From the NCBI GenBank assembly GCA_031291075.1, contig JARLJS010000151.1:1-64000 (forward strand): a DNA stretch of 64,000 nucleotides. The letters are read 5' to 3'. The notes beneath the pieces were generated by a model. The model ran no database searches. It was given only the letters and a program-made list of their open reading frames with translations, and had not been told where the DNA came from. Below, one piece after another: positions 1 to 9,100 of this stretch. A program made the translations under genes and the position numbers. Source of the DNA: Nevskia sp. Its GTDB lineage: Bacteria; Pseudomonadota; Gammaproteobacteria; Nevskiales; Nevskiaceae. Within the stretch, counting starts at the first letter, position 1. Each line of letters opens with the position of its first letter.

Positions 1-140
1 ACAACCGGAGACGTCGCCACTCCACGCTGGGCTACTGCTCGCCGACTCAGTTCCTGCAGGACTGGATCAGCAAGCATCATCCACAAAACCTGGCGGCATG
101 AGAGCGGCCCGTTGGAAGGCGAAAAACAGGGGGCACCTCA
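1..140 (+). mobile_element. IS3-family insertion sequence, right end only
   Basis: The left edge of the window lies inside an IS3-family element. Its transposase ends at 101, and the element appears to end at 140. There the plus strand reads ggggcacctca, so the inward-reading terminal repeat would start TGAGGTGCCCCC; IS3-type ends start TG and finish CA. The boundary is supported because the methyltransferase reading frame on the other strand keeps its family-like sequence up to about 141 and becomes unrelated beyond it. The target-site duplication cannot be checked because the left end is outside the window. Confidence 0.7.
3..101 (+). CDS. IS3-family transposase OrfB, C-terminal 32 residues
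   Basis: This open frame enters from the window edge and stops with TGA at 99-101. It reads NRRRRHSTLGYCSPTQF and then a short tail. The string N-R-R-R-R-H-S-x-L-G-Y-x-S-P-x-x-F is the conserved C-terminal signature of the IS3-family OrfB integrase-type (DDE) transposase, just after the catalytic glutamate. Only the end of the gene is in the window, so activity cannot be judged. It lies inside the IS end that cuts the neighbouring methyltransferase gene. Confidence 0.8.
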   Translation, partial: NRRRRHSTLGYCSPTQFLQDWISKHHPQNLAA

Positions 141-613
141 GGCTGTATGAACTCGACCTCGTTCGGGATGCTGTGGTTATACTCGATGCAGATCAATTTA
201 GGCCGGTAAGCCTGCAGAGACTTTAGAATGTAATAGTCACAACCGTCGATATCGATCGACAGAAAATCGAAATCGATAGGAATGGGGGTCGTTTGAAGAA
301 TGTTCTCTAACGAAGAAGGTCCTTCAAAGGACACCAATCGTCTGATCTTGATCACCTCTTGCGAGGAAAGATTTCGGCACAGCTTCTTGTAGCTGCTCTT
401 GTCTGCTTCGATCATAACGGCACGGTAGCCATGATTGCGAATCAGATTGCAAGCATTGGACAAGTAGACTCCGTCCATCGCACCGAACTCAACGCACCAA
501 CGGTCGACAGTCACCGCGGAGCGGATCCGGTTCAGAATCTCCTCAACGAGGCCGTCCTCACCGTTCTGTGAATAGACATTCTTCTTGAATGAGTCCAGTG
601 GTGTCAGGGACAT
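77..613 (-). pseudogene. FkbM-family-like methyltransferase, 3' end replaced by IS3 insertion
   Basis: The frame starts at ATG 613 and has about 157 family-like residues. SQNGEDGLVEEIL lies near the N-terminus, then WCVEFGAMDGVYLSNA (the SAM-binding glycine-rich strand), MIEAD, and FDFLSIDIDGCDYYI with IEYN further on. This pattern is typical of the FkbM-like proteins found with surface-sugar genes; relatives are usually longer than 200 residues. From about position 141 the frame runs through the IS3 end and picks up some 20 foreign residues before a stop at 77. The gene is therefore truncated and probably inactive. Base composition is visibly less GC-rich than the rest of the window, which hints at acquired DNA. 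Confidence 0.65.
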
Positions 614-980
614 GGTTCGGATCTGTTGAGACTGCAGGTAACTACCATCCCTGCCGCGAGTGAATCCGGGCTTAAGCCGATTTGCGTAGGGATTTCTCGG
701 TTACTTTAGCTCAACAGCCGGCGGCGGCGCATGCTCGCCGGCCGTGATATCGTCATACGCATCCTGAGACAAGCGATTCGCAGGCACCGTGTTGCGCACG
801 GGTTTGTCCACGTTTGACCGCTAGCATGGATGTAGCGCCTCCGGCCTGAAGTTCCGGCCGGCCAAGCTCGTAGCTGCCGGGCGCGACTGTGCTTGCGATC
901 TTCGCGGCAGTGGCCGCGCCGCGGCAGGTTGGTTCCATACACCGCAGCCGTCGGATTCGGCTGCGGCGTATAGCATGCCT
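614..980. other. Intergenic stretch without a convincing gene
   Basis: No open frame here has a plausible start and ribosome-binding site. On the minus strand, 701-822 reads as a coding-like C-terminus (PANRLSQDAYDDITAGE then HAPPPAVELK and TAA), but an in-frame TAG lies directly upstream and no start is present. It may be the tail of a decayed gene. The only other structure seen is the hairpin at 942-966. Confidence 0.5.
942..966 (-). terminator. Hairpin downstream of the NHL-like gene
   Basis: The plus strand reads CCGCAGCCG, seven bases, then CGGCTGCGG: a perfect 9-bp stem starting 14 bases past the stop codon of the leftward gene. There is no clear T-run after it, so it may be a weak intrinsic terminator or an mRNA-stabilising hairpin. 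Confidence 0.4.
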
Positions 981-2099
981 TTACTCGTAACTTGAAGTGA
1001 GCAACTTCAGGGTGTTGTCGCCGTCGTCGACGAAGTACACGCCGTTGTACTGCGGGGTGATGGCCAGCCCGAACAGCGAGCCGGCACCGGTGGCCGTGTC
1101 GACCGTCTTGACCGCCACCTGCTTGCCGGCCGGGGTCGTTTCCACCAGGTTGCCGTCGCCGGCGTTGGCGGTGATCACGTCGCCGCCGGGGGCGATGGTC
1201 AGTCCGAGCGGGCCGTTGAGCGCTCCTCCGGCGCTGACGGTGGCGCCGGTCTGCGCCGAGCCGAGGCGGGTGAGGGCATTGGGGATGGCGGCGACGCGAT
1301 TGCCGAGTGTGTCGGCCACGTAGAGCGTTCCGTTGGGAGCCAGCCCGACGCCGGTGGGGCCGATCACCAGTGCGTTGGGGTCCGCGCTTTCTGGGAAGCC
1401 GGAGCCGATGGTGGCGGTGGCGACGCGTTGTGGCTTGCCCTGTCCCTGCTGCGGCACCGCCAGCGTGATGCGCAGGACGGTGCCCTGCTTGACGACGTGC
1501 GGAGCGCCGGTGGTCGCGTCGCCGTTGAGCACGTTGGTCACGAACAGGATGGCGGCGCCGCCCAGGTCGAGGTCGGTCATGTCCCAGGGACCGTCGATGC
1601 CGTTGCCGGAGAACACCTCGGCCACCTGGCCGTTGCTGTTCAGCACGATCAGGCAGCCCGCCTGCGCGGTGGCGGAGGTGCCGTCGGTGGTCGGCAGGCT
1701 GCCGACAATGACCCAGCCGCGCTGCAGCACGGCCAGCGCGGTGGTGAGGCCGACGCCGCCGGGGCAGGTGCCGGGCAGTGCGTTCGCGTCGATGAAGGCG
1801 AACTGGGTGGTATGGCCGTCCGGGCTCACTTCAACGATGGTCGTCCCCGTACCCTGCTGGTTGGCGGCATCGTTGAAGTTGCTGACGAGTATGTTCCCCT
1901 TCACCAGCTTGCCCGTCGACGTGCCGATGACCGCCACGCCGTAGGGATTGACGTCGCCGTTGCCGGGCACGGTCGACGCCAGCGACTTGATGGTGTTGAA
2001 CTTGTTGAGGAAGGGCGCGGAGCCGGCGGCATGCGCACCTGCGCCGGTGGCAGCGATGGACAGCGCCAAGCAAGCGAGCAAGCGTTTTTCAAGCTGCAT
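981..2099 (-). CDS. Secreted NHL-repeat / SMP-30-like beta-propeller protein
   Basis: The 372-residue product has a clear signal peptide (MQLEKRLLACLALSIAATG then AGAHAA), so it is exported. The mature part holds repeated beta-propeller units of the form x-x-G-V-G-L-A-P-N-G-T-L-Y-V-A-D-T-L-G-N-R, GPLGLTIAPGGDVITAN and SLFGLAITPQYNGVYFVDD, typical of NHL/SMP-30-like six-bladed propellers. No catalytic metal site could be assigned. The ATG at 2099 was chosen over an in-frame upstream start because the signal peptide begins there and AGGAG lies about 8 bases before it. It is divergent from the secreted protein gene at 2476. Function is unknown; it could be a ligand-binding scaffold or a lactonase-like enzyme. 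Confidence 0.75.
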   Translation of the reverse strand: MQLEKRLLACLALSIAATGAGAHAAGSAPFLNKFNTIKSLASTVPGNGDVNPYGVAVIGTSTGKLVKGNILVSNFNDAANQQGTGTTIVEVSPDGHTTQFAFIDANALPGTCPGGVGLTTALAVLQRGWVIVGSLPTTDGTSATAQAGCLIVLNSNGQVAEVFSGNGIDGPWDMTDLDLGGAAILFVTNVLNGDATTGAPHVVKQGTVLRITLAVPQQGQGKPQRVATATIGSGFPESADPNALVIGPTGVGLAPNGTLYVADTLGNRVAAIPNALTRLGSAQTGATVSAGGALNGPLGLTIAPGGDVITANAGDGNLVETTPAGKQVAVKTVDTATGAGSLFGLAITPQYNGVYFVDDGDNTLKLLTSSYE

Positions 2100-2475
2100 T
2101 GGATCATCTCCTGAGTTGATGGTGCCGCGGGACTGGGCACTAGCTCGCGTGAGTGCCGCGTCACTACAGGAAGGTTGCATCCGCTTGCGCACGTCTTCGA
2201 TCAGCCTGGCTGTCTCATTGCGACCGGCGACGGCTGTTTCGGCAAGTTGGCTGCCGCTGGACGGGTTGGCGGGACCGTCCATAAATTTCCAGTGGGAAAA
2301 GCCTCTGGCGGGGCCGGTTTTCTGCGTATGCGGATGGACGGCGCACTTTCAGGGTACGAGTGGTTCCTAAACCCCTACATTTGTTACGCCCTGCGCTACT
2401 AGACTTGCACCACGTTGGGGCTTGCTGGGGCGGGCCGGCAACGGAAAGGGATCGGGAAACCCAAGGGGAGGGAAC

Positions 2476-3843
2476 ATGCGCCAAGGAATCGGTGGTTGGT
2501 ACCGCTTTGCCTGTTTTCCGGCGGCGGTCGTCGCAGTCTTCGCGGCACTGGCCGCGCCGGGACAGGCTGCGGCCTCCGGCAGCACGACCGGCCAGGCGCC
2601 CGCTCCGCTGATCAAGCAGACCTTCTGCAACTGGACCTTCGCCAACACCGGCTCCGCGCCGGCGGACGGGGCCACGCGCACGACGATCATGGACATCAAC
2701 GCCGGATATTGGGAGTTGTACATCTCCTCCGGCTTCGCCGCAGGCACCCGCTTCAAGATCGAGGGCGAGTATCCCGCCACGCGGTATTTCTCATTGCAGG
2801 TGACCACCGACGCCACCAGGTCGCTGCAGACGATCGCGGAACTGCCGGATTTTGCGATCGTGCCGGACGTGGGCAGCCAGTCGCCGTATCCGGCGATCAA
2901 CAGCGTGGATCCCTCGATTGCTTCAGGGGGGCACTACACGGCCTACCTGGTGTTCTCGGCCAAGCCGGCGAACCCGGAGCCCAACACGCTCTACGTGGAT
3001 CCGGCCAAGATCAGCGGTTTCGGCGGCACCATCAGCCTGACCTATCGTACCTATGGCGACTTCGCCGGCGTGACGATTGCGCAACATGGCGGAGTGCCGC
3101 TGCCGGATGTCTCGATGGACACATCCAAGGGCTATGTGCCGATGAACGAGCTGTTCACGCCCTGGCTGTGCGCGCCGCTGATCGCCTTCCTGGACGCGTT
3201 CGTGGTGACGCCGGTGGCGGCGATCACCACCGCGTTGATGCTGCCGATGCATCCCGGGCCGATCCCGGCCCTGCCGGTGCCGCCGGCGCCGGTGTTCCAG
3301 TTGCGCAACCCGGACAGTACCACCGACCTGGCGGTGAACCGCGACGCCCGCTACGTTTACACCGACTCGCTGTCGCAGATGCTGGGCGACCTGGTGGTGG
3401 TGCGCATGCGGGCTCCGACCTTTTCCACCCAGCCGGGCGGCGGCTCCGATCCGCAGCTGCGCTACTGGTCGTACTGCGAAGGCGGCAACGTCAACACCAT
3501 CGCCTGCATGAAAGACTTCGATGCGACCATCGACAGCGACGGCTTTTTCAACCTGGTGCTGTCCATCCCGGGCAAGCGTCCGCCCAACGCCGACGCCAAG
3601 CATGGTTTCAACTGGATGACCTTCGGGCCGGAGCAGCCGGGCGTGCTGATCTACCGCCAGTTGCAACCCTCGCCGAACTTCACCCAGTCGGCCTTCGACG
3701 TGCCCGAGAACGGCACTCTCGAAGCGACCATGGGTGATTACCTGCCGGTCGCGACCTATTGCTCCAACGCGGTGTTCGCGGCGCACACCATTGCCGGCGA
3801 TTCCGCGGCCAAGGTGTTCGCCGGCTGCCAGGTTGGCAGATAG
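2476..3843 (+). CDS. Secreted protein of unknown function
   Basis: The 455-residue product starts at ATG 2476, preceded by GGGAGGG at good spacing. A hydrophobic signal segment (ACFPAAVVAVFAALAAPG) ends at an AxA-like site, so it is probably periplasmic or secreted. The mature region starts with an FCNWTFANTG segment and has several cysteines (CNW, WLCAPL, YCEGG, IACM, TYCSN, AGCQ) that could form disulfides. Aromatic beta-strand-like stretches such as RYFSLQVTTDA and YWSYCEGGN recur. A Pro/Ala-rich linker lies near the middle (LPMHPGPIPALPVPPAPV). I do not recognise the family. It is convergent with the TetR gene, 18 bp away, and shares a divergent control region with the NHL-like gene. Confidence 0.7.
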   Translation: MRQGIGGWYRFACFPAAVVAVFAALAAPGQAAASGSTTGQAPAPLIKQTFCNWTFANTGSAPADGATRTTIMDINAGYWELYISSGFAAGTRFKIEGEYPATRYFSLQVTTDATRSLQTIAELPDFAIVPDVGSQSPYPAINSVDPSIASGGHYTAYLVFSAKPANPEPNTLYVDPAKISGFGGTISLTYRTYGDFAGVTIAQHGGVPLPDVSMDTSKGYVPMNELFTPWLCAPLIAFLDAFVVTPVAAITTALMLPMHPGPIPALPVPPAPVFQLRNPDSTTDLAVNRDARYVYTDSLSQMLGDLVVVRMRAPTFSTQPGGGSDPQLRYWSYCEGGNVNTIACMKDFDATIDSDGFFNLVLSIPGKRPPNADAKHGFNWMTFGPEQPGVLIYRQLQPSPNFTQSAFDVPENGTLEATMGDYLPVATYCSNAVFAAHTIAGDSAAKVFAGCQVGR

Positions 3844-3861
3844 AAAGGACCTGGTGCCGCG

Positions 3862-4530
3862 TCAGGTCACCTTGGCGCGGCGCCGCGGCAGCGGAGCAGG
3901 GGCCGGTTGACCGGTATAGGCGCCGATCAGCGTGCGCGCCGCCTTGCCGGCGCTGTGCGCCGGGCCCTGGTCGCAGGAAAAGGTGAGGCGGGTGAGATAG
4001 CTGCCTTCCCATAGCAGCATGAGAGCGTCGCCGAGCGCGTCGGCTTCCTTCGCGCCCATCTCGCACGCCAGCTTGCGGAAGCGCTGGCGCATTTCGTTCT
4101 TGTAGTGCTCCACCACCGCGTGCGCGGGGTGCGTCGGGTCGGGGATTTCCACCGCGGCGTTGGCCAGGGCGCAGCCGCGCGACTCGTCCCTGCAGGTCTT
4201 GGTCACCATGGCGTCGAACAGCGCCTCGACCTGCGCGCGCGGGTTGCCGGCGTGCGGTGCCACCACCTCGTCCCACCATGCCCAGCCTTCGCGTTCCTGG
4301 TCGCGCAGGTATTCGGCCACCAGCTCGTCCTTGGACGGGAAGCTGCGATAGAAGCTCATCTTGTTGGTGCCGGCCTCGCAGGCAATGGTATCCACGCCGA
4401 CGGCGCGGATGCCGTGGCGATAGAACAACTCGCGCGCGGTGCGGAAAATGCGGTCACGCACGCGCGGCTTCGGCTGTTCTGGAAAATCTTCTTCGATTAC
4501 ATCCACTTGCTTGGTCCTTACCGGGTTCAT
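3862..4530 (-). CDS. TetR/AcrR-family repressor of the RND efflux operon
   Basis: The product has 222 residues, usual for TetR. The N-terminal helix-turn-helix domain reads RDRIFRTARELFYRHGIRAVGVDTIA and GTNKMSFYRSFPSKDELV, which includes the recognition helix and the conserved F-Y-x-x-F-x-S-K-x-x-L. The C-terminal ligand domain carries a C-A-L-A-N-A-x-x-E-I pattern seen in the TetR_C subfamily. The ATG at 4530 has GGAGG upstream. The gene is divergent from the efflux adaptor across about 210 bp holding two dyads, so it most likely represses both its own gene and the pump. The inducer is unknown. Confidence 0.88.
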   Translation of the reverse strand: MNPVRTKQVDVIEEDFPEQPKPRVRDRIFRTARELFYRHGIRAVGVDTIACEAGTNKMSFYRSFPSKDELVAEYLRDQEREGWAWWDEVVAPHAGNPRAQVEALFDAMVTKTCRDESRGCALANAAVEIPDPTHPAHAVVEHYKNEMRQRFRKLACEMGAKEADALGDALMLLWEGSYLTRLTFSCDQGPAHSAGKAARTLIGAYTGQPAPAPLPRRRAKVT

Positions 4531-4543
4531 GATGAACCTCCAC

Positions 4544-4572
4544 TTGACATGTTACTGACCGGTCACTAACGT
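4544..4572 (+). promoter_or_regulatory. Candidate promoter of the efflux operon overlapped by an operator
   Basis: TTGACA at 4544-4549 is followed after 17 bases by TAACGT at 4567-4572, a reasonable sigma-70 pair pointing towards the adaptor gene. The operator dyad at 4551-4570 covers the spacer and part of the -10 element, as expected for a repressor that blocks RNA polymerase. Confidence 0.5.
4551..4570. promoter_or_regulatory. TetR operator candidate 1
   Basis: GTTACTGACCGGTCACTAAC is a 20-bp dyad with only one mismatched base pair (the C in each half). It lies between divergent tetR and efflux genes and overlaps the candidate promoter. Confidence 0.6.
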
Positions 4573-4589
4573 ACTGCTCCAGATGTGAC

Positions 4590-4599
4590 TTACCGGTAA
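4590..4599. promoter_or_regulatory. TetR operator candidate 2
   Basis: TTACCGGTAA is a perfect 10-bp palindrome with the same ACCGGT core as the larger dyad 20 bp to its left, suggesting a second half-strength binding site for the same repressor. Confidence 0.45.
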
Positions 4600-4741
4600 C
4601 ACACCTACGTAGCATCAGGTTGTTATGACGATATGTCAAGTCCGTTTGTAGCGGATCAGGCATGTCCTGGTGGGTCGCGGCGGCGTACCGGATATCAGTG
4701 CCTGGCATGCCGTTTTCCGTTCAGGACCGCAGGGGATCGTC

Positions 4742-5983
4742 ATGCCGTCAACAAGCCCGTTGAACCTCAGCTTCTTCCTCCGTGCCGCCCTCACCGCGCC
4801 GGTGCTGCTGGCCGCCATGGTTTTCGCCACCGTCGGCCCTTCCGAAGCCCGGCCGCAGCCGGCTGCTCCGCCGCCGCCGGAGGTGACGGTGGCGGAAGTG
4901 ATCCACCGGCCGGTGCACGAGTGGCAGGAGTTCAGCGGCCGCCTGCAGGCGGTGAACACGGTGGAAGTGCGGCCGCGGGTCAGCGGCTACATCGACCGCG
5001 TCGCTTTCGCGGACGGCGCCCGCGTGAAGAAGGGGCAGTTGCTGTTCCAGATCGACCCGCGGCCGTTCCAGGCCGAGGTCGACCGCCTCGGCGCCGAGCG
5101 CAGCCGCGCCGTATCCGAGCTGGAACTGGCCAAGGCCAATTACGCGCGTGCCGAGCGTCTGATCGGCGCCAACGCCATTTCGCGCGAGGAATACGAACGC
5201 CTGCAGGCAGCCGAGGCCTCTGCCAAGGGCGGGCTGGGTGCGGTGATCGGCTCGCTGCAGGAGGCGCAACTCAACCGCGAGTTCTCGGAGGTGCGGGCGC
5301 CGATCGACGGTCACGTCTCGCGCGCGCTGATCACCGCCGGCAACCTGGTCACCAGCAGCAGCCTGCTGACCACGGTGGTGTCGGACGACCCGGTTTACGC
5401 CTACTTCGACGCCGACGAGGGGACCTACCTGCGCTACTCGCGGCTGGCGCGCAGCGCCGGCGGCGATGCCGGGGTGTTCATGGGCCTGGTGGACGAGGAG
5501 GGTTATCCGCACCCGGGCCAGCTCGACTTCGTGGACAACCAGGTGAATCCCGGCACTGGCACCATCCGGGCGCGAGCGGTGTTCGACAACGCGGACGGAC
5601 GCTACACGCCGGGGCTGTTCGCGCGCATCCGCCTGGTCGGCGGGAGCGACCAGGAGCGGGTGCTGATCGAGGACCGCGCGGTGGGCACCGACCTGGGCAA
5701 GAAGTTCGTGCTGGTGCTCGAGCCGGACCAGAGCATCGACTACCGACTGGTGGAGCTGGGACCGGAGATCGACGGCCTGCGGGTGGTGAACCAGGGCCTG
5801 GCCGCCGGCGACGTGATCGTGGTCAACGGCCTGCAGCACGTGAAGCCGGGGCAGACGGTGACGGCCACACGGGTGGCAATGGACGAGGACCGCGCCGGCC
5901 TGCGACAGGTGGCGGCAACGCCTGCGCCGGTGGCGGTGGCGCATGACGGCGCCGGCCACGGTTCCGGTCGTTTGCAGCCGTAG
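4742..5983 (+). CDS. RND efflux periplasmic adaptor (membrane fusion protein)
   Basis: The product has 413 residues. ATG 4742 was chosen because AGGGG lies just upstream and the N-terminal hydrophobic export segment (FFLRAALTAPVLLAAMV) starts there. Family features are in order: the first lipoyl half-motif VEVRPRVSGYIDRVAFADG with GQLLFQIDPRPFQAEV, a helical hairpin, the second lipoyl half (FSEVRAPIDGHVSRALI), then beta-barrel segments (PVYAYFDADEGTYLRY; NPGTGTIRARAVF; YTPGLFARI) and a membrane-proximal domain. It links the inner-membrane permease at 6140 to the outer-membrane channel at 10548. It resembles MexE-type adaptors more than AcrA. Confidence 0.93.
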   Translation: MPSTSPLNLSFFLRAALTAPVLLAAMVFATVGPSEARPQPAAPPPPEVTVAEVIHRPVHEWQEFSGRLQAVNTVEVRPRVSGYIDRVAFADGARVKKGQLLFQIDPRPFQAEVDRLGAERSRAVSELELAKANYARAERLIGANAISREEYERLQAAEASAKGGLGAVIGSLQEAQLNREFSEVRAPIDGHVSRALITAGNLVTSSSLLTTVVSDDPVYAYFDADEGTYLRYSRLARSAGGDAGVFMGLVDEEGYPHPGQLDFVDNQVNPGTGTIRARAVFDNADGRYTPGLFARIRLVGGSDQERVLIEDRAVGTDLGKKFVLVLEPDQSIDYRLVELGPEIDGLRVVNQGLAAGDVIVVNGLQHVKPGQTVTATRVAMDEDRAGLRQVAATPAPVAVAHDGAGHGSGRLQP

Positions 5984-6027
5984 CTCGAGCGTCGTGCTTT
6001 TTCGAGGCAGCACCACTTTTATATCCG

Positions 6028-6121
6028 GCTTGCCCTCACCCACGCCTGCGGCGCGGCCTCTCCCGGAGGGAGAGGCGACGGTTCCCCTCTCCCTCTGGGA
6101 GAGGGGTAGGGGAGAGGGCAG
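6028..6121. repeat. Intergenic GGGAGAGG-type repeat element
   Basis: Between adaptor and permease lies a palindromic-looking unit. It starts TTGCCCTCACCC, contains CTCTCCCGGAGGGAGAG (a near-perfect dyad) and CCCCTCTCCCTCTGGGAGAGGGG, and ends GGGGAGAGGGCAGG. Elements of this wording recur between genes in many Xanthomonadales-like genomes and act as REP/MITE-like sequences. It sits inside the operon, so it could form a stable mRNA hairpin. Confidence 0.7.
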
Positions 6122-6139
6122 GCGCAAAGGAGACCCGTT

Positions 6140-9100
6140 ATGAAACTCTCCCAATTCTTCATCAGCCGGCCGATCTTCGCCGGCGTGCTGTCGACGCTGA
6201 TCTTCCTGGCCGGCCTGCTGGCGCTGCCGGGGCTGCCGATCAGCGAGTACCCGGAAGTGGTACCGCCCACGGTGGTGGTGAAGGCGACCTATCCGGGCGC
6301 CAACCCCAAGGTCATCGCCGAGACGGTGGCGGGTCCGCTGGAGCAGTCGATCAACGGCGTGGAGGGCATGCTGTACCAGTTCTCGCAGGCCACCGCCGAC
6401 GGCGTGATGACGCTGACCATCACCTTCGCCCTCGACACCGACGTGGACAAGGCCCAGGTGCAGGTGCAGAACCGCGTGTCGCAGACGCTGCCCAAGTTGC
6501 CGGACGTGGTGCAGCGCCTGGGCGTGACCACCAACAAGGCCTCGCCCGACCTGACGCTGGTGGTGCACCTGCTGTCGCCGGACAATCGCTATGACACGCT
6601 GTACCTGTCCAACTACGCGCTGGTGCGGGTCAAGGACGAGCTGGCGCGGCTGGAGGGCGTGGGTGACGTGCAGGTGTTCGGGGCCGGCAACTACTCCATG
6701 CGCGTCTGGCTCGATCCTGACAAGGTGGCCAGCCGCGGCCTCACCGCCGGCGACGTGGTGAAGGCGATTCGCGAGCAGAACGTGCAGGTCGCCGCCGGCC
6801 AGTTGGGCGCGCCGCCCGCTCCCGGCAGCGCCGACTTCCAGGTGGCGATTAACGCAAAGGGGCGCCTCAACACCGAGGAGGACTTCCGCAACATCGTCAT
6901 CAAGACCGGCGACTACGGCGAGGTGACGCGGCTGCGCGATGTGGCGCGGGTGGAGCTGGGTGCCGACAGCTACGCCCTGCGCGCGCTGCTGGACAACAAG
7001 CCGGCCGCCGCCATACCGATCTTCCAGCGCCCGGGCAGCAACGCCATCGCCATCTCGCAGGAAGTGCGGGCCAAGATGGAGGAGCTGAAGAAGGACTTCC
7101 CGCAGGGCGTGGACTACCGCATCGTCTACGACCCCACCGTGTTCGTGCGCGGCTCGATCCGCGCGGTGGTGCACACCCTGGCCGAGGCGATCCTGCTGGT
7201 GGTGCTCGTGGTGATCGTGTTCCTGCAGACCTGGCGCGCCTCCATCATCCCGCTGATCGCGGTGCCGGTCTCGTTGGTGGGCACCTTCGCGGTGATGCGC
7301 CTGTTCGGCTTCTCGCTCAACGCGCTGTCGCTGTTCGGCCTGGTGCTGGCGATCGGCATCGTGGTGGACGACGCCATCGTGGTGGTGGAGAACGTGGAAC
7401 GCAACATCGGCAACGGCCTGAAGCCGATCGAGGCCACCCGCCAGGCGATGCGCGAGGTCACCGGCCCCATCATCGCCACCGCGCTGGTGCTTTGCGCGGT
7501 GTTCGTGCCCACCGCCTTCATCAGCGGGCTGACCGGGCAGTTCTATAAGCAGTTCGCACTGACCATCGCCATCAGCACGGTGATCTCGGCCTTCAACTCG
7601 CTGACCCTGTCGCCGGCCCTGTCCGCCGTGCTGCTGAGGGAGCATGGCGCCGCGCCCGATCGCCTGACCCGCGTGCTCAACGCCGGCCTGGGCTGGTTCT
7701 TCCGGCCTTTCAACCGGCTGTTCGAGAGTGCTTCCCACGGCTATGTGCACGGCGTCGGCCGGGTGCTGCGCGCCGGTGCCATCGCCCTGTTCGTCTACGG
7801 TGGGCTGCTCGGCCTGACCTGGCTCGGCTTCACCCGCACCCCCACCGGCTTCGTGCCGCAGCAGGACAAGCAGTACCTGGTGGCCTTCGCCCAGCTGCCG
7901 GACGCGGCCACCCTGGACCGCACCGAGGATGTGATCCGCCGCATGAGCGCGCTGGCGCTGGAGCAGCCGGGCGCGGAAAGCGCGGTGGCCTTCCCGGGGC
8001 TCAACATCAACGGCTTCACCAACAGCCCCAACTCCGGCATTGTGTTCGTCACGCTCAAGCCGTTCGAGCAGCGGCGCAGCCGGGAACTGTCGGCCGGCGC
8101 CATTGCCGGCGCGCTCAACGCCAAGTACGGAAAGATCCAGGACGCCTTCATCGCCGTGTTCCCGCCGCCGCCGGTGGAGGGGCTGGGCACCATCGGCGGC
8201 TTCCGCATGCAGATCGAGGACCGCGGCGGCCTCGGTTTCGAGGAGTTGTACAAGCAGACCCAGAACCTGATCGCCAAGGGCAATGCCGACCCGGCCCTGC
8301 ACGGCCTGTTCTCCGGCTACCAGGTCAACGTGCCGCAGGTGGACGCGGTGGTGGACCGCGAGAAGGCCAAGTCACAGGGCGTGGCGCTGCAGGATCTGTT
8401 CGATACCATGCAGATCTACCTGGGCTCGCTCTACGTCAACGACTTCAACCTGTTCGGCCGCACCTACCAGGTGAACGCGCAGGCCGAGCCGCGCTTCCGC
8501 CTGCAGGCCGAGGACATCGTGCGCCTGAAGACGCGCAACGCGGCGGGCGACATGATCCCGCTCGGCTCGTTCGTCAACGTGAAGCAGACCTCCGGGCCGG
8601 ACCGGGTGATGCACTACAACAGTTATCCCACCGCCGAGATCAACGGCGGCCCGGCGCCGGGCTATAGCAGCGGCCAGGCGCAGGTGGCGATCGAGCGGCT
8701 GGCGCGGCAGGAGCTGCCCAACGGCATGAGGTTCGAATGGACCGAGCTGACCTACCAGCAGATCCTGGCCGGCAATACCGCCGTGCTGGTGTTCCCGCTG
8801 GTGGTGCTGCTGGTGTTCCTGGTGCTGGCGGCGCAGTACGAGAGCCTGGGCCTGCCGCTGGCGGTGATCCTGATCATGCCGATGGTGTTGTTCTCCGCCA
8901 TCGCCGGCGTGCACCTGTCCGGCGGCGACAACAACATCTTCACCCAGATCGGTCTGATTGTGCTGGTGGGCCTGGCCAGCAAGAACGCGATCCTGATCGT
9001 GGAGTTCGCCCGCGATCGCGAGGCCCACGGCGAGAGCGCCCTGCGCGCGGTGCTGGATGCGGCGCGCCTGCGGCTGCGTCCGATCCTGATGACCTCGCTG

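Noticed and set aside
706-942. Two short minus-strand open frames of 61 and 78 codons
   Set aside because: Arg-rich shadow-like products, no ribosome-binding site and no family features.
4748-8302. A 1184-codon open frame antisense to the efflux adaptor and permease
   Set aside because: Its product is extremely His/Arg/Gln-rich with no domain pattern, and the opposite strand encodes clear RND proteins. Long antisense frames are normal in GC-rich genes.
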